Shown: positions 39,623 to 47,725 of the stretch, in pieces
Layout: each line of letters begins with the position of its first letter
Numbering within the stretch: position 1 is the stretch's first letter
Source: Collinsella sp.
GTDB lineage: Bacteria > Actinomycetota > Coriobacteriia > Coriobacteriales > Coriobacteriaceae
Assembly: GCA_019419585.1 (NCBI GenBank)
Contig: DXZQ01000019.1
Span: 1-47,725 of the forward strand
Direction: 5' to 3'
DNA: 47,725 nt
The notes under the pieces: generated by a model
Told to the model about the DNA's origin: nothing
The model's database searches: none
The model's input: only the letters and a program-made list of their open reading frames with translations
Made by a program: the position numbers and the translations under genes

Positions 39623-42600
39623 TTACTGCCTGCCGTGGAATAGCCTCCACTTTTCGTCTTCGATGTCTCTTTCAATTGAAGACCTCACTTTTAACAGCCA
39701 TTCTCTGTGTTTTAAATATTCAACACCTGCGGGCAGCTGAGCAGCAATCGATTCAATCGCCTCAATCTCCTTGAGCTTTGCTGGAATAAAGCCTTTTTCT
39801 GGAGACCCGCTCATTGAAGATCGACGGAGATCCAAATCGTTGATCGATATCCCGTCTTTATCGAGCGACAGAATGAGGGTGATAGCCCTGACCCTCGCCT
39901 CGTCATTGCAATCGGACAAGGCCCAGCTAATTCTATCGAGACTATTTGCGTCGGCGATCCTTTCGCGGATGATATATTCCAGGCGCTCCCAAAAAATATC
40001 GCTCGAGAGCGCATTTGCGTCACGAACGGGAAACAAAGCGGCTATTTCAAACCTACCGAGTGGTTCGCTCAGCACTTCATCGATCAATGCTTTCAGCAGA
40101 TTCCAAGCACGATTGTCCTGGACGGTCCAAAACGAGCTGATTCTTCGCAGGAGATCGTGCCTTTGTCGGTAGTCGAGGCTGGCAGCGTATTCCAAAAAAC
40201 GGTCAATCATTGAACTGTCAAGGCGTAAAAGGCAGCGTAGGAAAGCGAGGTTATAGTCGAAAGAAGGGCGTCCTTCAAGTGCGAGAAAATACAGGTTGAT
40301 AGCCGGTAAGGGATTGGATCCGAAGTACGAATCTAGAGCGGAGACGCGCTTTTCGTCTCCGCAGTTGCCGAAAAACCGCCAAACCCCATCATTGTGAGTG
40401 CGTTCGGAAAACCTAGAAGCATATTTGAGGATATAGCCAGGATGCTTTGGCTCGACTATCTCCAAATCTTCCAAGCAGAGATGCGTTCTGCCGTCATCGA
40501 GTCTTGCGAGGATCTCGTCGAGCTCCTCCTTGTCGGGCCCGTTCTTTATTGCTAGCAAATCAAGATAGTCAAACAGGGCCGGATGGTCACTCACGTCGAT
40601 CACCGCGCCCAGCTCGTTTCTAAGGACCTTCCTGCCGATGGTTTCAGCAAGATGGTCAAGTGCTTCGTACGAGACGGGGATCGTCGAGGGCGACGAAGCG
40701 ATATTGCGTGCGATTATGCTTGAGGCAGTATCTGGGGTCCTTTTGGCGATTTCCAGAAGGACTTTTCCGATAGCCCTGCCCGACTCCCACTCTTTATCGG
40801 AAATCTCATAATCTTCGGCTAGCTTTCCCAGGGCTTCGGTCAGTCGTTCTAGCGGTAACTCTTCCGCGGATATCCTCGGTTCTTTCTCTACGAGAGACTC
40901 GGAGTTCTCCAGGCCAAGTGCGTCGAATGCGCTCTGGCGGAACCCATCGAGGCTCAGAGGGGGATTCTGCGCGCATGTTTCGTAAATCTGGTTGATGCTT
41001 AAGCTGCATGAGAGATCGATTGTCGAGTCTTCGCTTATATATTTGGGGAATAGATCTTCGATCATCGAGAGCACCGAATGCATGTTTTCTGCATGCTCCG
41101 CTTCAGGTTCTTTGCCATAGAACGAGAAGTGCTGCCGAAAGGTGGATCTAACTTGCCTGCTGAATTCGGTTTCGACTAGAACGGAGAGCGCCCGGAAGCA
41201 ATGGGCGTGGAGCTCGGCCAGCTCTGATGTGAAATTAAAGATCAGGGTGTTGTATGTGTACGTTATGCCGTTTTGCCGAACGCGCTGGACCCTTGAAGAG
41301 AGGTATGAACTCGTCAAGACGATCAGACATGCTGCAACATTGCGGGAATGCGATTGTTGATATTTTTGAGCGAGGGCATCGAGTTTGCTGTTTTCCAAAT
41401 CGAATCCCGTACGATCGAAATCGTAAGCGAAAGCGCCGTCTTGCCCGCATGCCCAGTTGTACTCGGCCGCCCGCTCTGTGCCTCTTTCTACACACTTCAC
41501 GAACAACTCGGAGGCTGTTTGCGAATACTCGCTCGAGTTCATCAGGGATACGGAAATATGCAGGGGCATAGATCCGTCCGATGTCGAATTCATGCCGAGA
41601 ATTTCTTCCGATACGTCAGCGCAAGCAGCACTTTCGATGCGGTTTGAGGCAAAGGCGAGCGCCTGTACGGGGAGGAGTTGATTGAATGTGATTATGAACT
41701 GATCGGCAATTCGCTCATCCCGATTCTTTATTTCATCCCAAGCTTTCTCGCATTCCCTTCGAAGATAGTCGTACACGCTCGCACTTCCGCATACTTCAGC
41801 CATTGACTTGGCGGCTTTGAGATACGGCGCGTTCGGCATTTCTGCGGTATGCAGAATGAAATCTGCAAAACTGCCGTTCCCTTCTTTTGCGAAGTGGCGG
41901 CATATCAAGAAGTCGCGAAGATTCTGCTCTTCCATCCTTATGGCTAGCACGCCACCGGCTGAGGTAAGGATCGTGACGATTTCCTGGTCGTTCAATCTGG
42001 ATGCAAAATCCCGAATCTCGGCGTCGTCGTACCCCAAGCCCAAGAGATCCTCATAACAAGGGTCTCCTTCAATAAGATCGCAGCAGTCGTAGATTGCAAG
42101 GATCTCTGCGAGACGTTGCTCTCTGCTGGAGTACCCAGCTAAGGCGGAATTCATATAGATGTTCAGAAGATCGTATGGCTCTTGGATGGCTTCGAAATTG
42201 CCGTCTGCTATGGGGCTTGCTGCCATGATAGCCAAGCGCAGGTTTCCGTTTGCGATTGCCGATACTCTCTCCCTCAGTGCTATGTTTTTTATGTTGTATT
42301 CGGTCTCGAGTATCGCTTCTATATTTTCCGCGGTTAGAGGCTCCAGCTCTATTTCTCTGAAATTTAGATAACTGCCGATTTTTGCGGTCAACTCGCTTCG
42401 GTGCATCTTCCTGCAGGTGAGGACAATCTTTAGCTTTTTGTTTTCCAAACAGATTCCCAGCAAGTGCTCAAGTGACAGGTTGCCGTTTGCATCATCGACT
42501 AGAAGGATAATGTTTTCCGACTCCGACAAAATCAGCTCGATATCATCGTCGAGATGCGATGAATACCTAGAGTCCAAGATAAGAAGATCCCAGTGATGCC

Positions 42601-43279
42601 GTTTGCTGAATGAGAGGCATGCGTCGAGGGCGATCTTGGTTTTCCCCGATCCAGACTGCCCCTGAATCACCACTGCCTTGTTTTGCTCTATCGATTCGAC
42701 GATGACTGAAAACTCGGAATCCCTGTGCATGAGGAGCTTCGACAGGTCGGTTGAGAAACGGTCGTTCAGGCTTCGCTCGATGAAGCGGTCTGGGGCGATG
42801 AATGATCCCTTTCCGAGTGGAACGCCCAATACCGTATGCGCTAGCGCAGGGTATTTTCCATCAAGGTCGCTCGCAATTGTCTCTGGCCCGATTATTTCTA
42901 TCCGTGGATCGATGGCACGGACCTCCTCGAGTACCAGAGGTGAAAGGCGAAAGTATGTGTGGCACAGGATGATTCGATCTATGAGTTGCGGATTGATTCC
43001 GGTTTTGCTCCTGTCGAGGCAGTCTTTAGCATCATTTAGCAGCTTATTGCGGATGTCGGAATTAGAGGTTGTGTATGCCGCGAAGAGGTAGTGTCCATTC
43101 TCTCCTACGGAGTACATGTCTGGCACTCCGGTCGTGGTTTTATCCGTGCCGCATTGGGATCCTAATTCAATGATGTTGTTAAGCGAATATCTCCTATATA
43201 GATACTGATTTGCTAGTGTTTGAAAACGCCCGCCTTCGATCTGCCTTAGCTCTTCTTGGATCTGATTTATTTGGGACAT
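39623..43279 (-). CDS. STAND-like P-loop NTPase, 1218 aa, candidate antiviral (Avs-type) protein
   Basis: N-terminal domain (about 1-165) with FQTLANQYLYRRY, GTDKTTTGVPDMY and YLFAAYTTS, a layout seen in front of large NTPases in Firmicutes and perhaps a restriction-nuclease-like fold; the usual acidic residue before YTT is Ala here. Next is a P-loop ATPase with Walker A GQSGSGKT (207-214), Walker B IILLVDDAN (257-265) and VLTCRK. A long helical C-terminal region of about 850 residues follows, suited to recognising a trigger. Domain order and size match antiphage STAND proteins, where target binding activates the N-terminal effector. AGGAG precedes the ATG. Lower GC than the core. Confidence 0.75.
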   Translation of the reverse strand: MSQINQIQEELRQIEGGRFQTLANQYLYRRYSLNNIIELGSQCGTDKTTTGVPDMYSVGENGHYLFAAYTTSNSDIRNKLLNDAKDCLDRSKTGINPQLIDRIILCHTYFRLSPLVLEEVRAIDPRIEIIGPETIASDLDGKYPALAHTVLGVPLGKGSFIAPDRFIERSLNDRFSTDLSKLLMHRDSEFSVIVESIEQNKAVVIQGQSGSGKTKIALDACLSFSKRHHWDLLILDSRYSSHLDDDIELILSESENIILLVDDANGNLSLEHLLGICLENKKLKIVLTCRKMHRSELTAKIGSYLNFREIELEPLTAENIEAILETEYNIKNIALRERVSAIANGNLRLAIMAASPIADGNFEAIQEPYDLLNIYMNSALAGYSSREQRLAEILAIYDCCDLIEGDPCYEDLLGLGYDDAEIRDFASRLNDQEIVTILTSAGGVLAIRMEEQNLRDFLICRHFAKEGNGSFADFILHTAEMPNAPYLKAAKSMAEVCGSASVYDYLRRECEKAWDEIKNRDERIADQFIITFNQLLPVQALAFASNRIESAACADVSEEILGMNSTSDGSMPLHISVSLMNSSEYSQTASELFVKCVERGTERAAEYNWACGQDGAFAYDFDRTGFDLENSKLDALAQKYQQSHSRNVAACLIVLTSSYLSSRVQRVRQNGITYTYNTLIFNFTSELAELHAHCFRALSVLVETEFSRQVRSTFRQHFSFYGKEPEAEHAENMHSVLSMIEDLFPKYISEDSTIDLSCSLSINQIYETCAQNPPLSLDGFRQSAFDALGLENSESLVEKEPRISAEELPLERLTEALGKLAEDYEISDKEWESGRAIGKVLLEIAKRTPDTASSIIARNIASSPSTIPVSYEALDHLAETIGRKVLRNELGAVIDVSDHPALFDYLDLLAIKNGPDKEELDEILARLDDGRTHLCLEDLEIVEPKHPGYILKYASRFSERTHNDGVWRFFGNCGDEKRVSALDSYFGSNPLPAINLYFLALEGRPSFDYNLAFLRCLLRLDSSMIDRFLEYAASLDYRQRHDLLRRISSFWTVQDNRAWNLLKALIDEVLSEPLGRFEIAALFPVRDANALSSDIFWERLEYIIRERIADANSLDRISWALSDCNDEARVRAITLILSLDKDGISINDLDLRRSSMSGSPEKGFIPAKLKEIEAIESIAAQLPAGVEYLKHREWLLKVRSSIERDIEDEKWRLFHGRQ

Positions 43280-43329
43280 TTTGCTCCTCGCGATAAATTC
43301 GCCTTTTGATTTCTCTTTTCTTACTCTAG

Positions 43330-43517
43330 TCCGCCTACCTAAGCAAGCCTTACAAGCTCGAGGGACGAGTCGACGACGTCCTCGAAGTCAAGCCCCGCCG
43401 CATAGGCCCTCGGATAAGGCGAGCGGAGGGCGCGTGACCCCGTCGGAAATGGCCGCCGTTAGGTGCGTGTTCGAGAGCTGCGCGGCGGAGCTGGATGGAG
43501 CCTGGGCAAGGCATTAG
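43330..43517 (+). pseudogene. Possible remnant of two overlapping plus-strand genes
   Basis: An open frame without a start (43330-43437: ...KPYKLEGRVDDVLEVKPRRI...) ends in TGA that overlaps a GTG beginning a 27-aa frame (43434-43517: MTPSEMAAVRCVFESC...). The GTGA overlap and high third-position GC look like a decayed operon tail between the STAND and KAP genes. Weak evidence; the rest of 43280-43604 shows nothing. Confidence 0.25.
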
Positions 43518-43604
43518 GGCATCCTCGTCCTTGTCGTAAGACTGCCATTAGAAGATCTTCTGCAAATCCTAAGCCACGTTTCAACTTGGCAAAAGCTGCG
43601 GATC

Positions 43605-45473
43605 CTAGATATCGGCAAGACATTCGAGACTCTTGGATATGGCGTCGAAATAGATCCTTTGGTAATACTCCATGGTCTCGACCTTGCCGATCTCCGATCC
43701 GAGCCTCTTGGCCCAAGCTACGAGGGCCTTCCTGTCCTCGCCCTCGAGCGAGGCCGTGCACGACCTCATGTGGTCGCCCGGAAAAAGGACACTGTGCACA
43801 AGCCGAATATCTTCGGGAGGCATCTTCTCCATCGCCCTCGCGAGGAGGGAAGTGTCGAGGGAAATGAGCGACAGGATGGGTTCCGACCAGTCATCTGATT
43901 TCGAGAAAGCCAGATAGAGCTTCGTCGCGAATTGGTCGGGGGCGTTTTTCAGGACGTTGCCAAGAGACTCCGACTCCCGTTCGCGTAGCGTCGTCAAGGC
44001 GAGCTCCCTCAGCCTGTCGACCTCCTCCAAAGCCGGAATCTCATGCGCTTCGCTCGAGTCGAAAGGGATCTCCTGCCATTCGACTCGATTCTTTCCGATT
44101 GACCTCACTGCAGACTCGGGATCCCGTCCAATGGAGGATTCCATCGCCTTGACGAGCGGCGCGACCCCTTCGGGAAAGGCGTCAGCAAATTCCCCCGCAA
44201 TGCCTTTGACGGCACGCAGGACGTCGGGATAGACGTCGAACGACAAGCCGCGGCTCCCGTCCCCGGGGACAATCCCGGCGACTATAGTCTCCACCATGCC
44301 AGGGACATCGGCATCGCGGAAAGTGGCGTGTCTGATGCCGTCGATACATTCAATAGCTTTCCGCGCGGCCGGCCCGTCGGGATGAAAGGTCGCAAGGTAA
44401 TCTTCCAGGCAGGAACGAACATGCTTGGAATCGACCCCCTCACACCTCTCGAAAAAGCGGGGGATGAAGTCCAGAGCGGCGTATTTGAGCCGGCGCGACT
44501 CGAAAATGCCACCCCTAAGGATGGAATCCTCCCGGCTTGACGGAGGCCCGATGCGCATCCCCTTCGCCGCCCCCGCTGCAAAGCCGAAAGCCTCTTTGAA
44601 AACTGCCCTGGCAGACTCCGGGTCGGTGGGTTCAGCGAAGAACCCGGATTCCTTCATCCCGACCAGCACGGGGCGCATCTTGCTGAGGGATCGCAAGTTC
44701 GGCGATTCGCTTCCTTCAATCGCCGAAACGGCGTCCTCGAGCGCGCCTGGGTAGATGCCGCCCAGCACGCCTCCCAGAACGCGTTCCACAACCGAGCCGA
44801 CCGAGGGCCTGAACCGGCACTTCCGCCAGACGGTCTTCTCGATGAGGCTCTCGTACTCCCTGGTCGTCCCCTTCTCCCCCTTCGGTCCTAGCCCTTTCCT
44901 CCACTCATCCTCGTTGCAGACGAGGAGGACCTTCTTCCTGCAGCCGACGACGAGGTGGTCGACCGCCCCGAGCAGCTCGCGAATGCCCATGTCGCACCTC
45001 TCCACGTCGTCTATGACGAGGAGGGTCTCGGGGCCGATGATGAGGTTCACGGCATTCAGCGGCGCCATCTTGAGATCGACGCCCGCCTTCTTCTCCAGCT
45101 CCCTGATCTTTTTCCCGAGGAACGATATTCCCGTGTCCTTGGCGAACCCGACGAGTGAATCCCACCTGCCCCTCTCCCCGCCGGCCGCGCACCCTATGGC
45201 GTATTTCGAGATGAAACCAGACTCAATCGCCCCGCAGAGCTCCGCTAAGTCCTTGGCGCCGTAGGCGGACGCCACCACGACGGGATGCCGGCTCTCATCC
45301 TCCTCCAGCTTCTCGGTCAGTGCGTGCTCGACAAAGTAGGTTTTCCCGCATCCCCATTCCCCGGTAAGCATGAGGGCGTACGAGTTCTCCTTGTCCTCGA
45401 GGTACTCCCTCACGACGCCGATGATGTCATCCTCGTTCACCTTGGTCGCTCCTTGTCCGCCATCGGTTTCCAC
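43605..45473 (-). CDS. KAP-family P-loop NTPase
   Basis: About 622 aa. The N-terminal P-loop module has Walker A GEWGCGKT (about 38-45) in ALMLTGEWGCGKTYFVEHAL, Walker B LLVIDDVERCD (about 151-161) and a sensor segment KVLLVCNEDEW. No membrane segment is inserted in the NTPase domain, unlike many KAP proteins. The long C-terminal part is helical and has no recognised effector. KAP NTPases are frequent in antiphage loci. The start is uncertain: GTG at 45473 (GGAAAGG upstream), GTG at 45440 (AAGGAG upstream) or GTG 45494. GC-rich, unlike its right-hand neighbour. Confidence 0.8.
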   Translation of the reverse strand: METDGGQGATKVNEDDIIGVVREYLEDKENSYALMLTGEWGCGKTYFVEHALTEKLEEDESRHPVVVASAYGAKDLAELCGAIESGFISKYAIGCAAGGERGRWDSLVGFAKDTGISFLGKKIRELEKKAGVDLKMAPLNAVNLIIGPETLLVIDDVERCDMGIRELLGAVDHLVVGCRKKVLLVCNEDEWRKGLGPKGEKGTTREYESLIEKTVWRKCRFRPSVGSVVERVLGGVLGGIYPGALEDAVSAIEGSESPNLRSLSKMRPVLVGMKESGFFAEPTDPESARAVFKEAFGFAAGAAKGMRIGPPSSREDSILRGGIFESRRLKYAALDFIPRFFERCEGVDSKHVRSCLEDYLATFHPDGPAARKAIECIDGIRHATFRDADVPGMVETIVAGIVPGDGSRGLSFDVYPDVLRAVKGIAGEFADAFPEGVAPLVKAMESSIGRDPESAVRSIGKNRVEWQEIPFDSSEAHEIPALEEVDRLRELALTTLRERESESLGNVLKNAPDQFATKLYLAFSKSDDWSEPILSLISLDTSLLARAMEKMPPEDIRLVHSVLFPGDHMRSCTASLEGEDRKALVAWAKRLGSEIGKVETMEYYQRIYFDAISKSLECLADI

Positions 45474-45502
45474 CCTTACCTTTCCTATGGCCACGCGAGA
45501 GC

Positions 45503-45612
45503 CTACTCCAGCGCTTTCGGATCCCATTCGAACCCTTCGGCCTGCCGCCTTATCGCCGGGTCGATGCACTTCTTGACGAGCTCAAGCGCCGCGGCCGCGC
45601 GGTGCAAGCTAG
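45503..45612 (-). pseudogene. C-terminal remnant of a lost gene
   Basis: A minus-strand frame reading LHRAAAALELVKKCIDPAIRRQAEGFEWDPKALE-stop lies between the DUF262 gene and the KAP gene. Its codons are GC-rich like KAP. Upstream it runs directly into the 3' end of the AT-rich DUF262 gene, in a different frame, so the 5' part of this gene seems to have been replaced. Confidence 0.4.
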
Positions 45613-47258
45613 TGGATGACCATTTCAAACAAATCTTTCGCGATAAAATCAACGCGCTTCTTAACGTCAAAACAACCATTCGCATAGCGTTTAGCAAAAG
45701 CTCTTGTAGTGGCATAACGCGATTCAGCGTATATGGGCAGCTTTTCCTTAAGCGATTTGTCTTTACATTTCGCGTTAAGTCGCTCTTCTAGCATGAGCAA
45801 GTTCCCAATAATCGAGTTTTCCTGAGCCTGCGAATCCGGAAGAATGTGCTCTATTGTGAATGCCTCAGAAACCCTAACACCAGACTTAAGCTCCTCGAGC
45901 AAGGCAAGGACCAACTTGCAGCGATCCTTCAACTTTGTTTCGCTATACAACGGCCACGAATGAGACCATCCAAGCGAAAGGAGATTAATTCGAAATGTTT
46001 CTTCTGAAGGCAGTTTTTCGTTAAAACTATTTTTCCACTCATCTAACACTTGCTGGGTGCAGTTCAACTCGATTGCGTATGAGTGTTTCACGATCGAATC
46101 CGATAGGTGGTTCGACTCCATTCCCCCGATTATCTTATAGCAAATATAGAACCGGTAAATAAATCCAATCGCATCATCATACTGCTCGCTCGTTAGCTGC
46201 TCTATTTCGCGAGCGTGCATTAAACTCATAAGAAGCGGCCTGAAGACGCGGACATTGTGTGTTCTTAAGAAACTCAAGATTTCCGCATTTCTGTCATCGC
46301 TGGTTGGCTCGACAATCTCTGCATAATATCCGGCTTTTAGCCTTAAATCATAGAGAAGATCAGCAGCCTTCTTTGGATCCGTAAAATCCCTTATTTTCTT
46401 ATATGCTCCATCCTTGTCGCCTTGACCTAGGCGATATTTTTGAATTGCGTAGTGACGCAAAAAAGCTTTCATGTTCGAGCCGACTGTTGCTTCAATTTCC
46501 GACCATACCTGTTTTGCATCATCGCGCTTTTCTATAGGATGGATATAGCGCATAATATAGTTCTTCAGAAGCTCATGGTCCTCAAGCTCGATACCTCGCG
46601 CATTCAATATTTCGAATATTGTGTACGAATCTTCCTCAGACGATGATTTGATGTTTACATATGCGACAGAAATGACCGCATCCCTGAAGGCCAGCAACTC
46701 CTCATCCTTCATCTTGGCGAAACTTGCACTGAAATATTGGAAGGCTTTAACGATCAGTTCGTCTTTTGATCCGGACGCGCGTTTGCTCTTCGAGAAAGCC
46801 ACAGCAGACATGGCAGCCGCATCTTCAGGAGAGATAGCAATTACTCCTTCGACGATCCTCGTTAATGATAAATGATTCTCCGGAGCGACGATCGCGTGCT
46901 CAACATCCTTAGTATCTATCGCCACTAGATATTTTTTTGTGCCATTAGCGTGGTTAATCATATTCCTTTTCTTGAAAGCGAACATGAGGCTAGACAGCAA
47001 GAGCGTTAGGGTAATAACTCTTTGTTGACCATCAATTATTGTAAAAACCCCGAGGCTGTCTTCTTCTTCTTCCTCCATCAGCACTATCGAACCGATGAAA
47101 TGCGACGTAGCAACTTCCTCTGTCACAAGCTTGATGTCTTCGAATAGATCTTTCCAGTTATGCTCATCCCACACGTAAGCGCGCTGATTGCGAGGGATTC
47201 TATAGATTGAGTCATTAAGCAGCTTTCCAACCGTACTCTGACGTGCTTCAAATGCCAT
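45609..47258 (-). CDS. DUF262/DUF1524 protein, GmrSD-like nuclease
   Basis: 549 aa. The DUF262 N-terminal domain has YRIPRNQRAYVW (19-30) and IIDGQQRVIT (74-83), a ParB/Srx-like nucleotide-binding site. A helical middle leads to the DUF1524 HNH domain with the catalytic-type TIEHILPDS (Glu470, His471) and IIGNLLMLEERLN. Both halves of GmrSD are fused in one chain, the form that in known type IV systems restricts modified (e.g. glucosylated) phage DNA. The start is the ATG at 47258, with AAGGGA upstream. AT-rich and different from KAP, suggesting separate acquisition. Confidence 0.88.
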   Translation of the reverse strand: MAFEARQSTVGKLLNDSIYRIPRNQRAYVWDEHNWKDLFEDIKLVTEEVATSHFIGSIVLMEEEEEDSLGVFTIIDGQQRVITLTLLLSSLMFAFKKRNMINHANGTKKYLVAIDTKDVEHAIVAPENHLSLTRIVEGVIAISPEDAAAMSAVAFSKSKRASGSKDELIVKAFQYFSASFAKMKDEELLAFRDAVISVAYVNIKSSSEEDSYTIFEILNARGIELEDHELLKNYIMRYIHPIEKRDDAKQVWSEIEATVGSNMKAFLRHYAIQKYRLGQGDKDGAYKKIRDFTDPKKAADLLYDLRLKAGYYAEIVEPTSDDRNAEILSFLRTHNVRVFRPLLMSLMHAREIEQLTSEQYDDAIGFIYRFYICYKIIGGMESNHLSDSIVKHSYAIELNCTQQVLDEWKNSFNEKLPSEETFRINLLSLGWSHSWPLYSETKLKDRCKLVLALLEELKSGVRVSEAFTIEHILPDSQAQENSIIGNLLMLEERLNAKCKDKSLKEKLPIYAESRYATTRAFAKRYANGCFDVKKRVDFIAKDLFEMVIH

Positions 47259-47703
47259 GTTGATCCCTTGCCTTCGCAATAGTTTTGTCGGCCTTGCCGC
47301 CTCTCGGCGTCACCAACGCCTTCGCTACAATAAAAGTCGGCACATCGCCGAGCAGGGCCGCCTTTTCGCTCGCGAACATGCCGACTGCCCCAATCAATCT
47401 CCGTCGCTGCCATCATCGTCGATTAACCAACATGTCAGCAGCAGGCAATCGTCACGTCCACAGTCCATTCTATATGCCGGCTGAGCATGGGGCGAATCTT
47501 AATCGCCAAGATATCCAGGAAGCCCGAGCTTCCAGGGAAATGCCTTCAGACGCCTTACGTTGGGTAGGCCCCCTACAGAGATCTATTGGCCGTGCACCGC
47601 AAACAACGCGTTAGGCCGTTGCACGCAATCGGCCAGCCACCCAGCATCCCCAATCCGCACCACAACTCCCTACCCCGCTCCAGCCATCGTCATCTCCATA
47701 CAG
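47259..47703. other. Gene-free right end
   Basis: No convincing gene. AGTCGGCA and TGCCGACT near 47336-47392 form a short inverted repeat; the region upstream of the DUF262 start should hold its promoter, but no clear -35/-10 pair is visible. Confidence 0.5.
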
Positions 47704-47725
47704 CTGTCTCTTATACACATCTCCG
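47704..47725. other. Residual Nextera (Tn5 mosaic-end) sequencing adapter
   Basis: CTGTCTCTTATACACATCT followed by CCG is exactly the Illumina Nextera transposase adapter read-through. It is not genomic and marks the contig end. Confidence 0.95.

Noticed and set aside
45503..45715. Independent 70-aa gene between KAP and DUF262
   Set aside because: Only the last third looks coding; the first part is a shadow of the DUF262 3' end, so it is treated as a remnant.
47257..47614. Plus-strand genes at the right end
   Set aside because: Low-complexity His/Arg/Ser-rich products, no ribosome-binding site and no recognisable domain.

Overview
The window looks like a chromosomal segment of a high-GC gut actinobacterium of the Coriobacteriia, most likely Collinsella or a close relative. 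I infer this from recalled gene content, codon use and recurrent palindromic intergenic elements; no alignment was run. The right end finishes in a sequencing adapter, so the window reaches the end of an assembly contig.

Region 1 (1-16.7 kb) is core housekeeping, almost all on the minus strand: a partial tRNA-Asn, rpoD, dnaG, ribF, truB, nrnA, rbfA, infB, nusA, rimP, leuS and guaB. From rimP to rpoD this reads as one long information-processing cluster with many stop/start overlaps. Its lead gene rimP sits behind a promoter and a short leader holding a terminator-like hairpin. leuS has a very large inverted repeat in its 5' leader.

Region 2 (16.7-22.7 kb) holds a ModE-type HTH gene (plus strand), a divergent Cys/Met-metabolism PLP enzyme, and a sucrose locus. 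The sucrose locus is scrR (LacI family), scrA (PTS EIIBC, broken by a 1-nt frameshift) and scrB (GH32), with LacI-type operator sequences before scrR and scrA.

Region 3 (22.8-34.03 kb) is the most interesting functional unit. It is a tightly coupled minus-strand operon that looks like a Gram-positive Pel exopolysaccharide cluster (pelD, pelE, pelA deacetylase, pelF, pelG), continuing without a gap into a CotH kinase-like lipoprotein, a VTC polyphosphate-polymerase-like protein and a DUF4956 membrane protein. pelD is cut by a single in-frame TAA exactly between its membrane/GAF part and its degenerate GGDEF receptor domain, which still has an RxxD inhibitory-site motif.

Region 4 (34.1-47.7 kb) is an accessory island with lower or mixed GC. 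It holds an AlbA_2/ATPase/winged-helix gene between two copies of a ~190-bp palindromic repeat, tandem repeats and strong hairpins, an unrecognised 445-aa gene preceded by a small leader ORF, a 239-aa hypothetical, a 1218-aa STAND-like NTPase, a KAP-type P-loop NTPase, and a DUF262/DUF1524 (GmrSD-like) nuclease. Several gene fragments lie at the joints. The content suggests a defence island, but no integrase, transposase or CRISPR array is visible.
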